From NCBI GenBank assembly GCA_965232165.1, contig CBDDOY010000002.1, positions 310,001-374,000 on the forward strand: DNA of 64,000 bases, read 5' to 3'. This document shows, one piece after another, positions 18,186 through 31,613 of this stretch. A model generated the notes under the pieces. That model was given only the letters and a program-made list of their open reading frames with translations. It ran no database searches and had not been told where the DNA came from. The stretch is from UBA2779 sp965232165 (GTDB taxonomy: Bacteria > Spirochaetota > Spirochaetia > DSM-2461). The number at the start of each line of letters is the position of its first letter. Within the stretch, counting starts at the first letter, position 1. The position numbers were made by a program, and so were the translations under genes.

Positions 18186-21100
18186 ATGAGCAGGCGATAC
18201 CGGCGGAAACGGCCTGTCCCGGCACTGGAGTATCCAGCCAATCTTCCCATAGTCCACCGCCGCGGGGAAATCATCGATGCGATACATCGCAATCAAATTG
18301 TCATCATTTCCGGCGAAACCGGCAGTGGGAAAACAACCCAGCTTCCTAAGATATGCCTGGAGGCCGGCCGTGGCCTGAAAGGGCTGATAGGCTGCACCCA
18401 GCCGCGCCGTATCGCCGCCCTTTCCATCGCCGCGAGGATAGCCGAGGAAATGGGCGATGAGAAGGGCGTCGGCTGCAAAATTCGGTTTCACGACTCGAGC
18501 GGCCCGGAGAATTTGATTCGAGTGATGACCGACGGCATGCTCTTGGCAGAGATTCAAAAATCACCGAACCTGTCGGCCTATGACACCATCATAATTGACG
18601 AGGCCCATGAACGATCCCTCAACATTGATGTTCTTTTGGGCATGATGAAACGACTGATTGCCTGCCGTGACACCCTTAAGCTCATCATCACCTCTGCTAC
18701 GCTTGATACCCAGGAGTTTTCTAGACATTTTAACGATGCGCCCGTCATCGAGGTGAGCGGGCGGGTCTTTCCGGTGGATATCCGCTACATGCCGCCGGAA
18801 GAAGATTCGATGAGTTTGGCCGAAAACGCGGCATCTTGCGTGAAGATGATCATGGAAGAAAGTCAAAGAGGGGATATCCTCGTCTTCCAGCCGACCGAGC
18901 AGGACATACGGGAAACGATAGAACTGGTATCAAGGGAATTTGCCGGCCGCTTAAACATCGTGCCTCTGTATGCCAGACTTCCCGCAGCGCAGCAGCACAA
19001 GGCTTTCGAATTGGGCGGACGGCGAAAACTCGTCGTCGCAACCAACGTCGCCGAAACCTCCCTGACTATTCCAGGCATCCGCTATGTGGCGGATACGGGT
19101 CTGGCCCGCATCAGCCGCTACAATCCGGGAACCGGCACCCACGGGCTGCCCATCGACCTTATTTCCCGTGCCAGCGCAGAGCAGCGAGCCGGCCGCTGTG
19201 GGAGAGTGTCCGACGGTATCTGCATCCGTCTCTATTCCGAAGAGAGCTATCGAACAAGACTCGAGTACACCCCGCCCGAGATTAAGCGGACCAATCTGGC
19301 CGAAGTAGTGCTAAGGCTTCTTCACCTCGGCATTGAAGACATAGAAAAATTCCCTTTTGTTACCCCTCCGCTATCCGCTGGAATCAGAGATGGGCTTCGG
19401 ACACTGAGGGAAATTGGCGCACTCGACACGGTGAAACACAGGCGGCTGACGCCGAGTGGGCGTCTGATGAGCCGTCTTCCGATTGACCCGCGCTTAGCCA
19501 AGATGCTCATCCAGGCCGATCAAGAATCCTGCCTGGGTGATGTTCTCCCCATCGTGGCAGCCTTGAGCATTCATGATCCAAGAGAATTTCCCCCTGAAAA
19601 GAAGACCCAGGCCCGGTCTGCACATGCGGTGTTCCGCGACGAGAATTCGGATTTCATCAGTTGGCTCAATATCTGGGATGCATTTCGCGCTGGGGGAGGC
19701 AAGGAATCCTATACCGGAAGAATCAAGAAATTCTGCAAGGAGCATTACCTCTCGTTCCGGCGGATGCGGGAATGGATGGACGTACACCGCCAGTTGGCCC
19801 TGGTAATGGAGGAAAACGGTTACCGGATTAGACGCATGAAAACCACAGCGTGGTTAGATAAGCACGGGCATTTCACCCCGAGATATGCCGCCATTCATCG
19901 GGCTCTCCTGTCCGGTCTGCTGTCTCACATCGCCCGCCGCGAAGAGGAAGGGGTCTATCTTGCCACCCGCAATCGAAAAACCTATATTCATCCAGGTTCG
20001 GCACTGAAGAAATCTTCGCAGCCATGGATAGTCGCGGCAGAATTGGTGAATACTTCCCGTCTATTCGCACGCTTGGCCGCGGCTATAGACCCTCAGTGGT
20101 TAGAAGACCTAGCGGCCCATCTGGTGAAGAAGAGTTGGAATAATCCGCATTGGAGCCAGAAAACCGGCACGGTGATGGCCGAGGAACAGACGCACCTGTT
20201 CGGATTCCTCATCGCCGAAGGCAGAATGGTGCCCTATGGGCCAATAAATCCGCCGGAAGCGCGGGAGATATTCATAAAGAGCTGCCTGGTGGAATCCGCT
20301 TCTTCACATACCCGTGATTATCCGTTTCTCAGGAGTAATCAGCATCTTCTGAAGCGGCTACAGGGCATGGAGGCCAAACTGCGCCGCAAAGACCTTCTGG
20401 CCGGTGAGGAGGAACTGCAAAATTTCTATACCAGCAGAATACCTGAAACAGTGCTGGATACGGCCTCCCTGAACAGGGCATTGAAAACAGAAAAGGGCCT
20501 GGAGCAGGCCCTGCACATGAGCGAAGACGACTTGCTCACCGGCATAGATGTCTGCGGCGACCTTGAGATGTTTCCCGACAAGGCGGATATTTCCGGTGAA
20601 TCATGGAGCCTGTCCTATCTTTTTGATCCCGACTCCCGCAGGGATGGGGTCACCTTGAAAATACCCGCCGGTCATCTGAATGAAATCAGGACAGGGGATA
20701 CCGATTGGATGGTTCCTGGACTGCTGAAGGAAAAAGTCGAAACTTTGATGAGGGGCTTGCCGAAGAAATACCGCCGCCGTCTCATTCCCATCGCGGAAAC
20801 TGCAGGCGAAGCGGTGAGTGGAATGAATCAGGAGGGCGGCCTGCCTCATGCCCTCTCGGCATGGCTGTATAGAGAACGCAGCATCGATATACCGCCGGGG
20901 GAATGGGATATGGGGGGGCTTCCCGCATACCTCAAAGTGCGCTTAAGCCTGCTCGACGATGCCGGAAGGGAAACTGCTGCAGGATACGATCCGGCAAGGC
21001 TGGAACCGTCGGCTCATGGGGGCAGGGCTTCAGGGCAAATTTATAGCGGACGTCTTGCTCCGGATGGACCGGCCGCACGGTACAAGAAAAACCATGAGAG

Positions 21101-21962
21101 AAGCAATTTGACCTCTTGGCCTGGAGATATCCCTGATTCGGTGGAAATAGGCCAAGGCGCCGTACTGTGGCCGGCACTGAATGACGACGGAGAATCGGTG
21201 TCCCTGAGGTTCTTTGATCTGAAGGCCCAGGCCCTGGCGGCACAGAGACAAGGGCAGCAAAGACTGGCGATGATCCACTGGGCAAGAGAGATGGGAAATT
21301 TCAGGAAACAACTGCAGCTGACCGGCCGGGTGAGGGTAACAGCCAGTCAGTTAGGCGGCGCGGATGCGATTGAAGAAGCCGTTTGGAACCGTGTGACCGC
21401 CGACGTTTTTGCCTTCAGGGTGATAAGAAAAGAAGAAGAATGGGCAGAGATGCTTGCATCTGGCGGCCGGCGATTCTATCCGGCAGCCCGGGATTATTTT
21501 GAACAGATTGCGGCAATACTCAGCACCTACGGTGAGGTCATATCCTGGCTCCGGGAGCTTGTCGGCAAGGGACACAGGGTGTCCTTCCTAGAAGCATGTA
21601 TGGCAGACGCCCAGGCCATAGTGGGCAGGGATTTCATTCTAAGGGAGTCGATGCGAGTGTGGGAGGCCCTGCCCCGTTGGCTCTGCGCCCTGAAGGTGAG
21701 GGCCAGACGGGGAGTGGAAAACCCCGCACGAGAGCAGCGATTTCAGCAGATATGGATGCCGCTTAACCAGCGATTGCAGCAGATAATGGCCAGCCTGTCA
21801 GTAATGGCCAGTGATGAGAAATGCGCCGCGCTTAGCGAGGCCGTATTCATGATGGAGGAACTGCGTCTTTCACTCACTGTAGGCGGCGAGATACGAACTG
21901 CGATCAAAATCTCAGAAAGCAGGATGAAGAAAGCCTTGGACGAGTTAGACCGGATGCTTTAG
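18186..21962 (+). CDS. hrpA: ATP-dependent RNA helicase HrpA (DEAH family)
   Basis: 3'-to-5' DEAH-box RNA helicase of 1258 residues, close to the roughly 1300 of the long HrpA form. Motif I is GETGSGKTT near residue 42, with TQPRRIAA (Ia), DEAHER (II) near residue 138, TSATLD (III), TNVAETSLTIPG (V) and QRAGRCGR (VI). Helicase-associated (HA2), OB-fold and a long HrpA-type C-terminal region follow. HrpA proteins act in translation and mRNA processing, including rescue of stalled ribosomes. The chosen ATG lies 14 bases after a miniature-element remnant, so the original promoter or leader may have been altered. sppA follows one base after its stop, so they are probably co-transcribed. Confidence 0.93.
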   Translation: MSRRYRRKRPVPALEYPANLPIVHRRGEIIDAIHRNQIVIISGETGSGKTTQLPKICLEAGRGLKGLIGCTQPRRIAALSIAARIAEEMGDEKGVGCKIRFHDSSGPENLIRVMTDGMLLAEIQKSPNLSAYDTIIIDEAHERSLNIDVLLGMMKRLIACRDTLKLIITSATLDTQEFSRHFNDAPVIEVSGRVFPVDIRYMPPEEDSMSLAENAASCVKMIMEESQRGDILVFQPTEQDIRETIELVSREFAGRLNIVPLYARLPAAQQHKAFELGGRRKLVVATNVAETSLTIPGIRYVADTGLARISRYNPGTGTHGLPIDLISRASAEQRAGRCGRVSDGICIRLYSEESYRTRLEYTPPEIKRTNLAEVVLRLLHLGIEDIEKFPFVTPPLSAGIRDGLRTLREIGALDTVKHRRLTPSGRLMSRLPIDPRLAKMLIQADQESCLGDVLPIVAALSIHDPREFPPEKKTQARSAHAVFRDENSDFISWLNIWDAFRAGGGKESYTGRIKKFCKEHYLSFRRMREWMDVHRQLALVMEENGYRIRRMKTTAWLDKHGHFTPRYAAIHRALLSGLLSHIARREEEGVYLATRNRKTYIHPGSALKKSSQPWIVAAELVNTSRLFARLAAAIDPQWLEDLAAHLVKKSWNNPHWSQKTGTVMAEEQTHLFGFLIAEGRMVPYGPINPPEAREIFIKSCLVESASSHTRDYPFLRSNQHLLKRLQGMEAKLRRKDLLAGEEELQNFYTSRIPETVLDTASLNRALKTEKGLEQALHMSEDDLLTGIDVCGDLEMFPDKADISGESWSLSYLFDPDSRRDGVTLKIPAGHLNEIRTGDTDWMVPGLLKEKVETLMRGLPKKYRRRLIPIAETAGEAVSGMNQEGGLPHALSAWLYRERSIDIPPGEWDMGGLPAYLKVRLSLLDDAGRETAAGYDPARLEPSAHGGRASGQIYSGRLAPDGPAARYKKNHERSNLTSWPGDIPDSVEIGQGAVLWPALNDDGESVSLRFFDLKAQALAAQRQGQQRLAMIHWAREMGNFRKQLQLTGRVRVTASQLGGADAIEEAVWNRVTADVFAFRVIRKEEEWAEMLASGGRRFYPAARDYFEQIAAILSTYGEVISWLRELVGKGHRVSFLEACMADAQAIVGRDFILRESMRVWEALPRWLCALKVRARRGVENPAREQRFQQIWMPLNQRLQQIMASLSVMASDEKCAALSEAVFMMEELRLSLTVGGEIRTAIKISESRMKKALDELDRML

Positions 21963-21963
21963 T

Positions 21964-23670
21964 ATGAAACCCTTCTTAACAACTATTGGAGGAGCCGTGA
22001 GATACAGCATTCGCAACCGTTTCAGCATGATATTCCGCACGATGGATATCATCCGCCGTGTGGTTCTTGGCTTAGTTTTTTGGTTTCTTGTCATTCTGCT
22101 CATCACGATATTGATCGAGAGCAGACCGCCTCGAATAAAGAAAAACAGTGTGTTGGTGATTTCGCCGGATGGGGCATTGGTCGATGACTATACACCCTTG
22201 GCATCCTTTCGAGGAGTGCCAATCGGACAGCCTCTTCCAGAAACACTTCTAAGCAGTCTCATAAGGGCCATCGAATTGGGACGGGACGATCCAAGAATTT
22301 TTGGCATCTGGCTTCGTCTCGACGGCCTTTCACGGGCCGGAGCGGCATCGGCAGGGGAATTGTCAGACGCATTAAAGGAGTTCGCTGAATCAGGCAAGCC
22401 CATCGTCTCAAGCGCAGACACCTACAATACATCACGCTATAGGATTGCCTCAGCGGCTGATTACATCGCCGTAGACCGGTTAGGAGAGGTTTTTATCTCG
22501 GGTTATGGCTCCTGGCGCATCTACATGGCCGAAGGCATAGATAAATTGGGCGGTGATGTAAACCTCTTCCGGTCAGGTGAATCAAAAAGTGCTGCCGAAG
22601 GTTTCATCCTGAACGGCATGTCCGAGGCTGCCAGGCAAAATGAGGAACGGCTGCTGGGCGATCTCTGGTCCGAATGGATTGATTCCGTATCCGGAAATCG
22701 GGGAGTAAATCCCATGGAGCTGGAAGAGTGGATTGAGAGCTACGATTTGGAATTGACTGGCACAGGCGGCAATGCGCCTGAGTCGGCGAGGTCTTTCTCT
22801 TTGATTGACGGGATTGAGGTAGGAGGGATAGTTCAGGATAGACTGTATGACCTCTTCGGTGAGAATTTTCATACCGTCGACGCGGAGAATTATGTCTTAA
22901 GACAGGATCGAATTCGAGCCAAACATGATTCAATTGCAATCGTTCCGATAGTGGGAACATTGGTCTACGGGGAGGGAGACTTCGGGCAATCCGGCAGTGA
23001 TAACATCATTGATACCATTGAAAGTGCGAGAGAGATGCCGGACACAGTCGCCATCGTGCTCCGCATCGACAGCCCCGGCGGAGATGTCAGGGCCGCAGAA
23101 GCCATACGGCGCAGTGTCCAAGAAACCAGGGAGGATTGGAACCTCCCAGTTGTGGCATCCCTCGGTGATTTGGCGGCATCCGGCGGATACTGGATAGCGC
23201 TGGAATCCGAACTCATCGTAACGAGACCGGAAGCCATTACCGGTTCCATAGGCGTGTTCATGGTTTCGTTAAGCTTTCAACAGGGGTTAGCAGATATCTT
23301 GGGTGTCCGCATAGATGGATTTGGAACGACGCCTTGGTCGGGGATGGGACATCCTGGACGCAGTCTCGATGATCGGGCGGCCGCCGTATATGAGTCAGGT
23401 ATCATGGATATAGACACAATGTTTAAATCCCTCGTCGCCGAAAGACGCGGCATGGACAAGGAGACCGTGACAAGTCTCTCAGGCGGCATCCCTTGGTCGG
23501 GTCGACGGGCCTTGGAGCTTGGCTTGGTTGATCACTTAGGCGGTCTTCGGGATGCATGCCGCTATGCGGCCGAACTGGCCGGTTCCATTCGATGGCAAAC
23601 CATCCATGTCTCAAAGTCTCAAGACCCCCGAAAAGAACTGCTCAGTCAAATTCTTTGGGGAAACAGATAA
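21964..23670 (+). CDS. sppA: Signal peptide peptidase SppA, 67K type
   Basis: Membrane-anchored serine protease that degrades cleaved signal peptides. 568 residues, the long form with two tandem peptidase S49 halves. One membrane helix lies near residues 35-55 (LGLVFWFLVILLITILI). The Ser-Lys dyad is visible: the lysine in SGESKSAAEGFILNG near residue 210, in the N-terminal half, and the serine in GDLAASGGYWIA near residue 405, in the C-terminal half, as in E. coli SppA. The ATG at 21964 follows the hrpA stop by one base; an alternative GTG at 21997 has GGAGG upstream and would shorten the tail before the helix by 11 residues. Part of the hrpA-sppA-phosphatidyltransferase cluster. Confidence 0.92.
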   Translation: MKPFLTTIGGAVRYSIRNRFSMIFRTMDIIRRVVLGLVFWFLVILLITILIESRPPRIKKNSVLVISPDGALVDDYTPLASFRGVPIGQPLPETLLSSLIRAIELGRDDPRIFGIWLRLDGLSRAGAASAGELSDALKEFAESGKPIVSSADTYNTSRYRIASAADYIAVDRLGEVFISGYGSWRIYMAEGIDKLGGDVNLFRSGESKSAAEGFILNGMSEAARQNEERLLGDLWSEWIDSVSGNRGVNPMELEEWIESYDLELTGTGGNAPESARSFSLIDGIEVGGIVQDRLYDLFGENFHTVDAENYVLRQDRIRAKHDSIAIVPIVGTLVYGEGDFGQSGSDNIIDTIESAREMPDTVAIVLRIDSPGGDVRAAEAIRRSVQETREDWNLPVVASLGDLAASGGYWIALESELIVTRPEAITGSIGVFMVSLSFQQGLADILGVRIDGFGTTPWSGMGHPGRSLDDRAAAVYESGIMDIDTMFKSLVAERRGMDKETVTSLSGGIPWSGRRALELGLVDHLGGLRDACRYAAELAGSIRWQTIHVSKSQDPRKELLSQILWGNR

Positions 23671-23672
23671 TT

Positions 23673-24248
23673 ATGACCCTTCCGGACAAACTGACTTTCT
23701 TCAGAATCCTTGCTGCGCCGCTCATCTTCTTCACCTGGTATTCAACCATTTATCTCGGAATTTCCCCTAAGCTAGGAACGGTCATAATAGGGATTCTTTT
23801 TTTTCTGAGTGAGGTGTCCGATCTCGTGGATGGGCATATTGCCCGTAAATACAATCTTGTGAGTGACTTCGGAAAGATTGCTGATCCATTCTCCGATGTT
23901 TTTCTGAGATTGACCTATTTCCTATGCTTTGCTGTGTCGGACATTATGCCGGTGTGGACGCTGGCAATCATTATATGGCGGGAATTGGGAATCATTTTGA
24001 TCAGGATGATCCTGATCCAGAGAAGAAAAGCACTTGCTGCGAATTCCTTCGGCAAACTCAAATCCGCACTGTACTTCATCTGCGGTGTCGGAGGATTGCT
24101 CATCCTGTCCTTGAGAATCTGGAAACCCGAATTGGAATGGCTGTTCAAGATGGAGTGGGTACTGCAGCGGCTGTTCATCACGGCGGCCATGGCTGCCGTG
24201 ATGTCCTTCGTAAACTATCTTCGTGCCTTCCTCCGGTTAATGCGCTAA
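23673..24248 (+). CDS. CDP-alcohol phosphatidyltransferase (PgsA-like)
   Basis: Integral membrane enzyme of 191 residues that moves a phosphatidyl group from CDP-diacylglycerol to an alcohol. The family signature D-G-x2-A-R-x8-G-x3-D-x3-D is complete in VDGHIARKYNLVSDFGKIAD followed by PFSD (residues 50-75). Several hydrophobic helices follow. Length and opening sequence (MTLPDKLTFFRILAAPLIFF) best match phosphatidylglycerol-phosphate synthase (PgsA), but the alcohol cannot be fixed from sequence. The start is the ATG 2 bases after the sppA stop; the frame is open upstream into sppA but without family support. Last gene of the cluster. Confidence 0.85.
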   Translation: MTLPDKLTFFRILAAPLIFFTWYSTIYLGISPKLGTVIIGILFFLSEVSDLVDGHIARKYNLVSDFGKIADPFSDVFLRLTYFLCFAVSDIMPVWTLAIIIWRELGIILIRMILIQRRKALAANSFGKLKSALYFICGVGGLLILSLRIWKPELEWLFKMEWVLQRLFITAAMAAVMSFVNYLRAFLRLMR

Positions 24249-24635
24249 GGGCCTTCCACAAGTTCCTGATGAAAAATTATGAAATCCTTATGAAGCGGTC
24301 CTCACCTTGTCACAGAGTATCCCGGCTCATACCCCTGGCTAACACCGCAAGATGCTTCTAAGCCGCCTCCAGATAACCTATGATCGGGTTTTCCCAACGG
24401 CTAATTCGAAAATTTTTGATCCAAACCAGTAAATGTTCAGGTGCCATCGGGCATACCAGGGTTTCTTAAATGATGGCTAACGGGGGTAATGCAATGGGGT
24501 GATGTGAATATATCTGTTTCTCCTGCAATGAATTAATTGACTTTCAGGAGCAATGACTGCGGAAAGTAGCCGACTGCTTCAATTAATGACGAGGCGGGGG
24601 GCATCATAAAATCATCAGATATTTCATTTTTTAAC
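24249..24635. other. Intergenic region upstream of the rRNA operon
   Basis: Nearly 400 bases between the phosphatidyltransferase and the rRNA promoter. I see no gene, no member of the repeat families and no obvious terminator. Confidence 0.4.
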
Positions 24636-24664
24636 TTGACAATTATCGGAGAACAGCTTATCTT
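24636..24664 (+). promoter_or_regulatory. Likely rRNA operon promoter
   Basis: TTGACA at 24636-24641, a 17-base spacer and TATCTT at 24659-24664, preceded by an A/T-rich tract (ATTTCATTTTTTAAC) that could act as an UP element. It lies about 245 bases before the 16S gene, a normal leader length. Start site not proven. Confidence 0.6.
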
Positions 24665-24910
24665 CTCGAAACATCATCAGTCGGCATCGAATGATTTCAG
24701 CGGTTGAGGTGTGAATATAGGCGATGCGTTGCTGTCGCTTGTCTGTTCTTTATGCAATGCCGTGCTTATCCATGATTTGGATGTTTATGGCTGAAATTAG
24801 GGAAGGGAAGAAAGAGACCATGCGTAAATTTTAAACCGGGATATGGTGCGATGAGCACCAATGTTTGTCTAACTGATTGATGTAAACAAGCGTCTATTGA
24901 CGCTTGACAT

Positions 24911-26454
<1,544 letters not shown>

Positions 26455-26809
26455 CAATGTGAAAGGTATGGAGCTATGGCGGAGTAGTGAATTCAGTCTG
26501 TAGATAAGGCAGTCAAATGCATGAAGTGCAATGTGGTATTCTGCATTGTGCTGTGCTAAGGCATTGCTGTTACAGGCTGAGGCACGTTCAATATAGTTCT
26601 AAGAGCGATCAATATGGTCGCTAATGAAGTCGCCGGAAGTGTGCAGCCGGCGCAATGGTATTCTGGTTTAGCGGCCTCAATGAGAGGTCCGCATGGCTCT
26701 TTCTTCTTTTTTCTGCTTCGGAATGGGTGGATGGCAGAGTGGTTTATTGACCGATTCGTCCGTTTGCCTAGGGGAGCCGCGGTGTGTCCGTGAATTTAAG
26801 TCATAAGCC
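26455..26809 (+). other. 16S-23S spacer, left part
   Basis: About 355 bases between the 16S rRNA and tRNA-Ala. No second tRNA (no tRNA-Ile) is recognisable. It should carry the 16S processing stem and antitermination signals, but I could not define them. Confidence 0.5.
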
Positions 26810-26883
26810 GGGGGCATAGCTCAGTTGGCTAGAGCATCGGCTTTGCATGCCGGGGGTCCGGGGTTCGAGTCCCCGTGCCTCCA
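26810..26883 (+). tRNA. tRNA-Ala (anticodon TGC)
   Basis: 74 bases fold as a cloverleaf: acceptor GGGGGCA with TGCCTCC, D arm GCTC/GAGC, anticodon arm CGGC-TTTGCAT-GCCG with anticodon TGC, and T arm CGGGG-TTCGAGT-CCCCG. The discriminator is A and CCA is not encoded. It is the only tRNA in the ribosomal spacer. Confidence 0.95.
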
Positions 26884-26960
26884 GAATGTTATTTGGTCTT
26901 TGAGAAAGAATGGGAAGCGGGAGCTTCTTGTTAAGATAGCGAAGGGTTAAAGAATAATAT

Positions 26961-29916
<2,956 letters not shown>

Positions 29917-29965
29917 ATATTATTCTTTAACCCTTTTAGCTTGTCTTTATGAATTTGTATATTTA

Positions 29966-30078
29966 CCCTGGTGACTATAGCGGTGGTGATACACCCGTTC
30001 CCATCCCGAACACGGTCGTTAAGCCCGCCAGCGCCGATGGTACTGCACTTGATGTGGGAGAGTAGGTCGTTGCCAGGT
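29966..30078 (+). rRNA. rrf: 5S ribosomal RNA
   Basis: About 111 bases. The ends CCTGGTGACTATAGCGG and GTTGCCAGG pair with each other, and the inner CCCGTTCCCATCCCGAACAC is the conserved 5S loop. It follows the 23S rRNA by about 50 bases. Confidence 0.94.
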
Positions 30079-30082
30079 TTTT

Positions 30083-30149
30083 ATCCCTTAGCATTACATG
30101 ATTTGCAATTTACTTTGCATGAACATCTAACGCTAAGGGATATTTTTTT
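30083..30149 (+). terminator. rRNA operon terminator
   Basis: ATCCCTTAGC at 30083-30092 pairs with GCTAAGGGAT at 30132-30141, followed by a run of seven T after an A. It is directly downstream of the 5S rRNA. The loop is long (about 39 bases) and may hold a second small stem. Confidence 0.75.
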
Positions 30150-30273
30150 GCACTTGGCCATTCTGCTTCAGAGTCCTGATCACAGCAGTAGACTTCATTC
30201 TCAGGTTTGCGGCAATAGCCGTTGTTCCTTGAATCACCAATTCTGTCACTTCTGCAATTGACCGCTATCCTAA

Positions 30274-30436
30274 GGGCACCTCTAAAAAACCCCATTTAGT
30301 TCTTGACTCGAACTTTTCCGCCGCTACTGCGTTGTCAAAATGCTCACGTAGCTTAAGCTGCGCTTGAGCTTCTGCCGCCTTGTATCGACAAAAAATTTCT
30401 TCGTCAATTTCCTAAAGCTGATTCTTAGAGGTGCCC
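30274..30436. mobile_element. Miniature inverted-repeat element, copy f
   Basis: 163 bp from GGGCACCTCTAAAAAACCCC to CTTAGAGGTGCCC, flanked on both sides by CTAA (30270-30273 and 30437-30440), a clean 4-bp target duplication. It is inverted relative to copy a. It contains no gene and lies between the rRNA operon and the DeoR operon. Confidence 0.88.
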
Positions 30437-30497
30437 CTAAGAATCAATTCAAAAATTCAAAATTCTGCTTCCCTGCATATTACCCTATGCTGGGCAT

Positions 30498-30655
30498 CTT
30501 TCTCCTGCCACGGCATGTTCCCGCCTCCAAAGTGTTACCATGCTCGGCTAAAAGTGTTACCTATGTCCTGAGCCTCGAGTGTTACCGATGTCTTGCCCCC
30601 TCCCTCCATGTCCTGAGCCTCGAGTGTTACCGATGTCTTGCCCCCTCCCTCCATT
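30498..30655. mobile_element. Solo end of the IS481-type element with a duplicated terminal motif
   Basis: Matches the right end of the IS481 element at 49.0-49.1 kb: CTCCTGCCACGGCATG, AAAAGTGTTACCTATGTCCTGAGCCTC, then GTGTTACCGATGTCTTG. The last 46 bases or so (ATGTCCTGAGCCTCGAGTGTTACCG followed by ATGTCTTGCCCCCTCCCTCC) occur twice in tandem. No transposase is left, so this is a deletion or recombination scar. Confidence 0.7.
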
Positions 30656-30661
30656 CTCCAT

Positions 30662-30752
30662 TCCCCCCTCTCCGGCGATTGAACCGGGGGCAGGCTGCCG
30701 GATTAAGGCACTGGAGAGAAAAGCCCGACCCGAAGGGGTGCGGCCGGATATA
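30662..30752. repeat. Dispersed GC-rich repeat, reverse copy
   Basis: CTCCGGCGATTGAACCGG, GCAGGCTGCCGGATTAAGGC and AAAGCCCGACCCGAAGGGGT are the reverse complement of the repeat seen at 17.8 and 54.1 kb, ending about 30 bases before the DeoR promoter. Confidence 0.65.
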
Positions 30753-30764
30753 TAAATTTATGGT

Positions 30765-30809
30765 CTGTCAGTTATTATAGTTGACAGAAAAAAAGCCAAG
30801 TCATAGGAT
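30765..30809 (+). promoter_or_regulatory. Promoter and candidate operator of the DeoR operon
   Basis: TTGACA at 30781-30786, a 17-base spacer and TAGGAT at 30804-30809 form a good promoter. CTGTCA (30765-30770) and TGACAG (30782-30787) form an inverted repeat that overlaps the -35 box, which is where a repressor such as the DeoR protein encoded next would be expected to bind. The role of operator is inferred. Confidence 0.55.
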
Positions 30810-30842
30810 AATGGAAAGGTAATCGAAAGGAAAGCATAGACA

Positions 30843-31613
30843 TTGTACGATCTGAATGAAAAGGAAATGAAAGTTATTGCTCTGTTCATCGAAAATCCAC
30901 ATCTCGGGGCAACTGAAATGAGCAGGCATCTGAAGGTGTCTTCTGTAACGATGCGCAGCTACATCCATTCGTTGGTCGAGAAAGGCTATTTAATTCGAAC
31001 TCGGGGCGGAGCACATCTTGCCTTCCACCCGGCTATCCTAAAACGTCAGAAGCACCGATTTGAGATTAAGCAGTCTATCGCCAAGGCTGCGGCTGATTTG
31101 ATAGGCAATGGTGATTCCATAATGGTTGAGGCTGGGACAACTACGGCCCTCATCGGCCGATACCTTCTTGGAAAACAGAATATTAAGGTGGTGACGGATT
31201 CAACACTTCTTCTTCCATACGCCCGTTCAAACCCGTCCCTGCACCTTTCCTTTACTGGCGGCAGCTTTCAGCCCGAGGCTGAATCCATGACGGGTCCTAT
31301 GGCAGTCGCCCATCTTGAGCAGTTCCATGCTAAGTCGGCTTTCATCGGGACGGATGGTTTTTCGATAGAAAACGGCCTCACAGCCTATATGATGGAGGCC
31401 GCGGATGTGGTTCGGGCTATGTGTAAGCGTTCAGAGCGCAGCATTTTGCTGGCAGATTCCAGTAAATGGAATCGTACTGGATTCGCCCGCATTATTCCTT
31501 TGGGTGATATCAATATTCTCATAACCGATGAGGGCTTTCCTTATGAGGCCAGGAAAAAACTCAAGAAGCTGGGTGTAGGATTAATCATAACCAGTTCTAA
31601 GGAAGAAAAATAA
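30843..31613 (+). CDS. DeoR-family transcriptional regulator
   Basis: 256 residues, the normal DeoR length. The N-terminal helix-turn-helix (GATEMSRHLKVSSVTMRSYI, near residues 20-40, followed by RGGAHLA) and the C-terminal ISOCOT-type effector domain (GDSIMVEAGTTTALIGRYL, TGGSFQPE, FIGTDGFS, LLADSSKW) are complete. DeoR proteins usually repress sugar-phosphate operons and respond to a phosphorylated sugar. The start is a TTG at 30843; a later ATG (residue 9) is possible. It opens a six-gene plus-strand operon, and its stop overlaps the next start in TAATG. It probably controls the operon in response to a sugar phosphate handled downstream. Confidence 0.88.
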   Translation: MYDLNEKEMKVIALFIENPHLGATEMSRHLKVSSVTMRSYIHSLVEKGYLIRTRGGAHLAFHPAILKRQKHRFEIKQSIAKAAADLIGNGDSIMVEAGTTTALIGRYLLGKQNIKVVTDSTLLLPYARSNPSLHLSFTGGSFQPEAESMTGPMAVAHLEQFHAKSAFIGTDGFSIENGLTAYMMEAADVVRAMCKRSERSILLADSSKWNRTGFARIIPLGDINILITDEGFPYEARKKLKKLGVGLIITSSKEEK

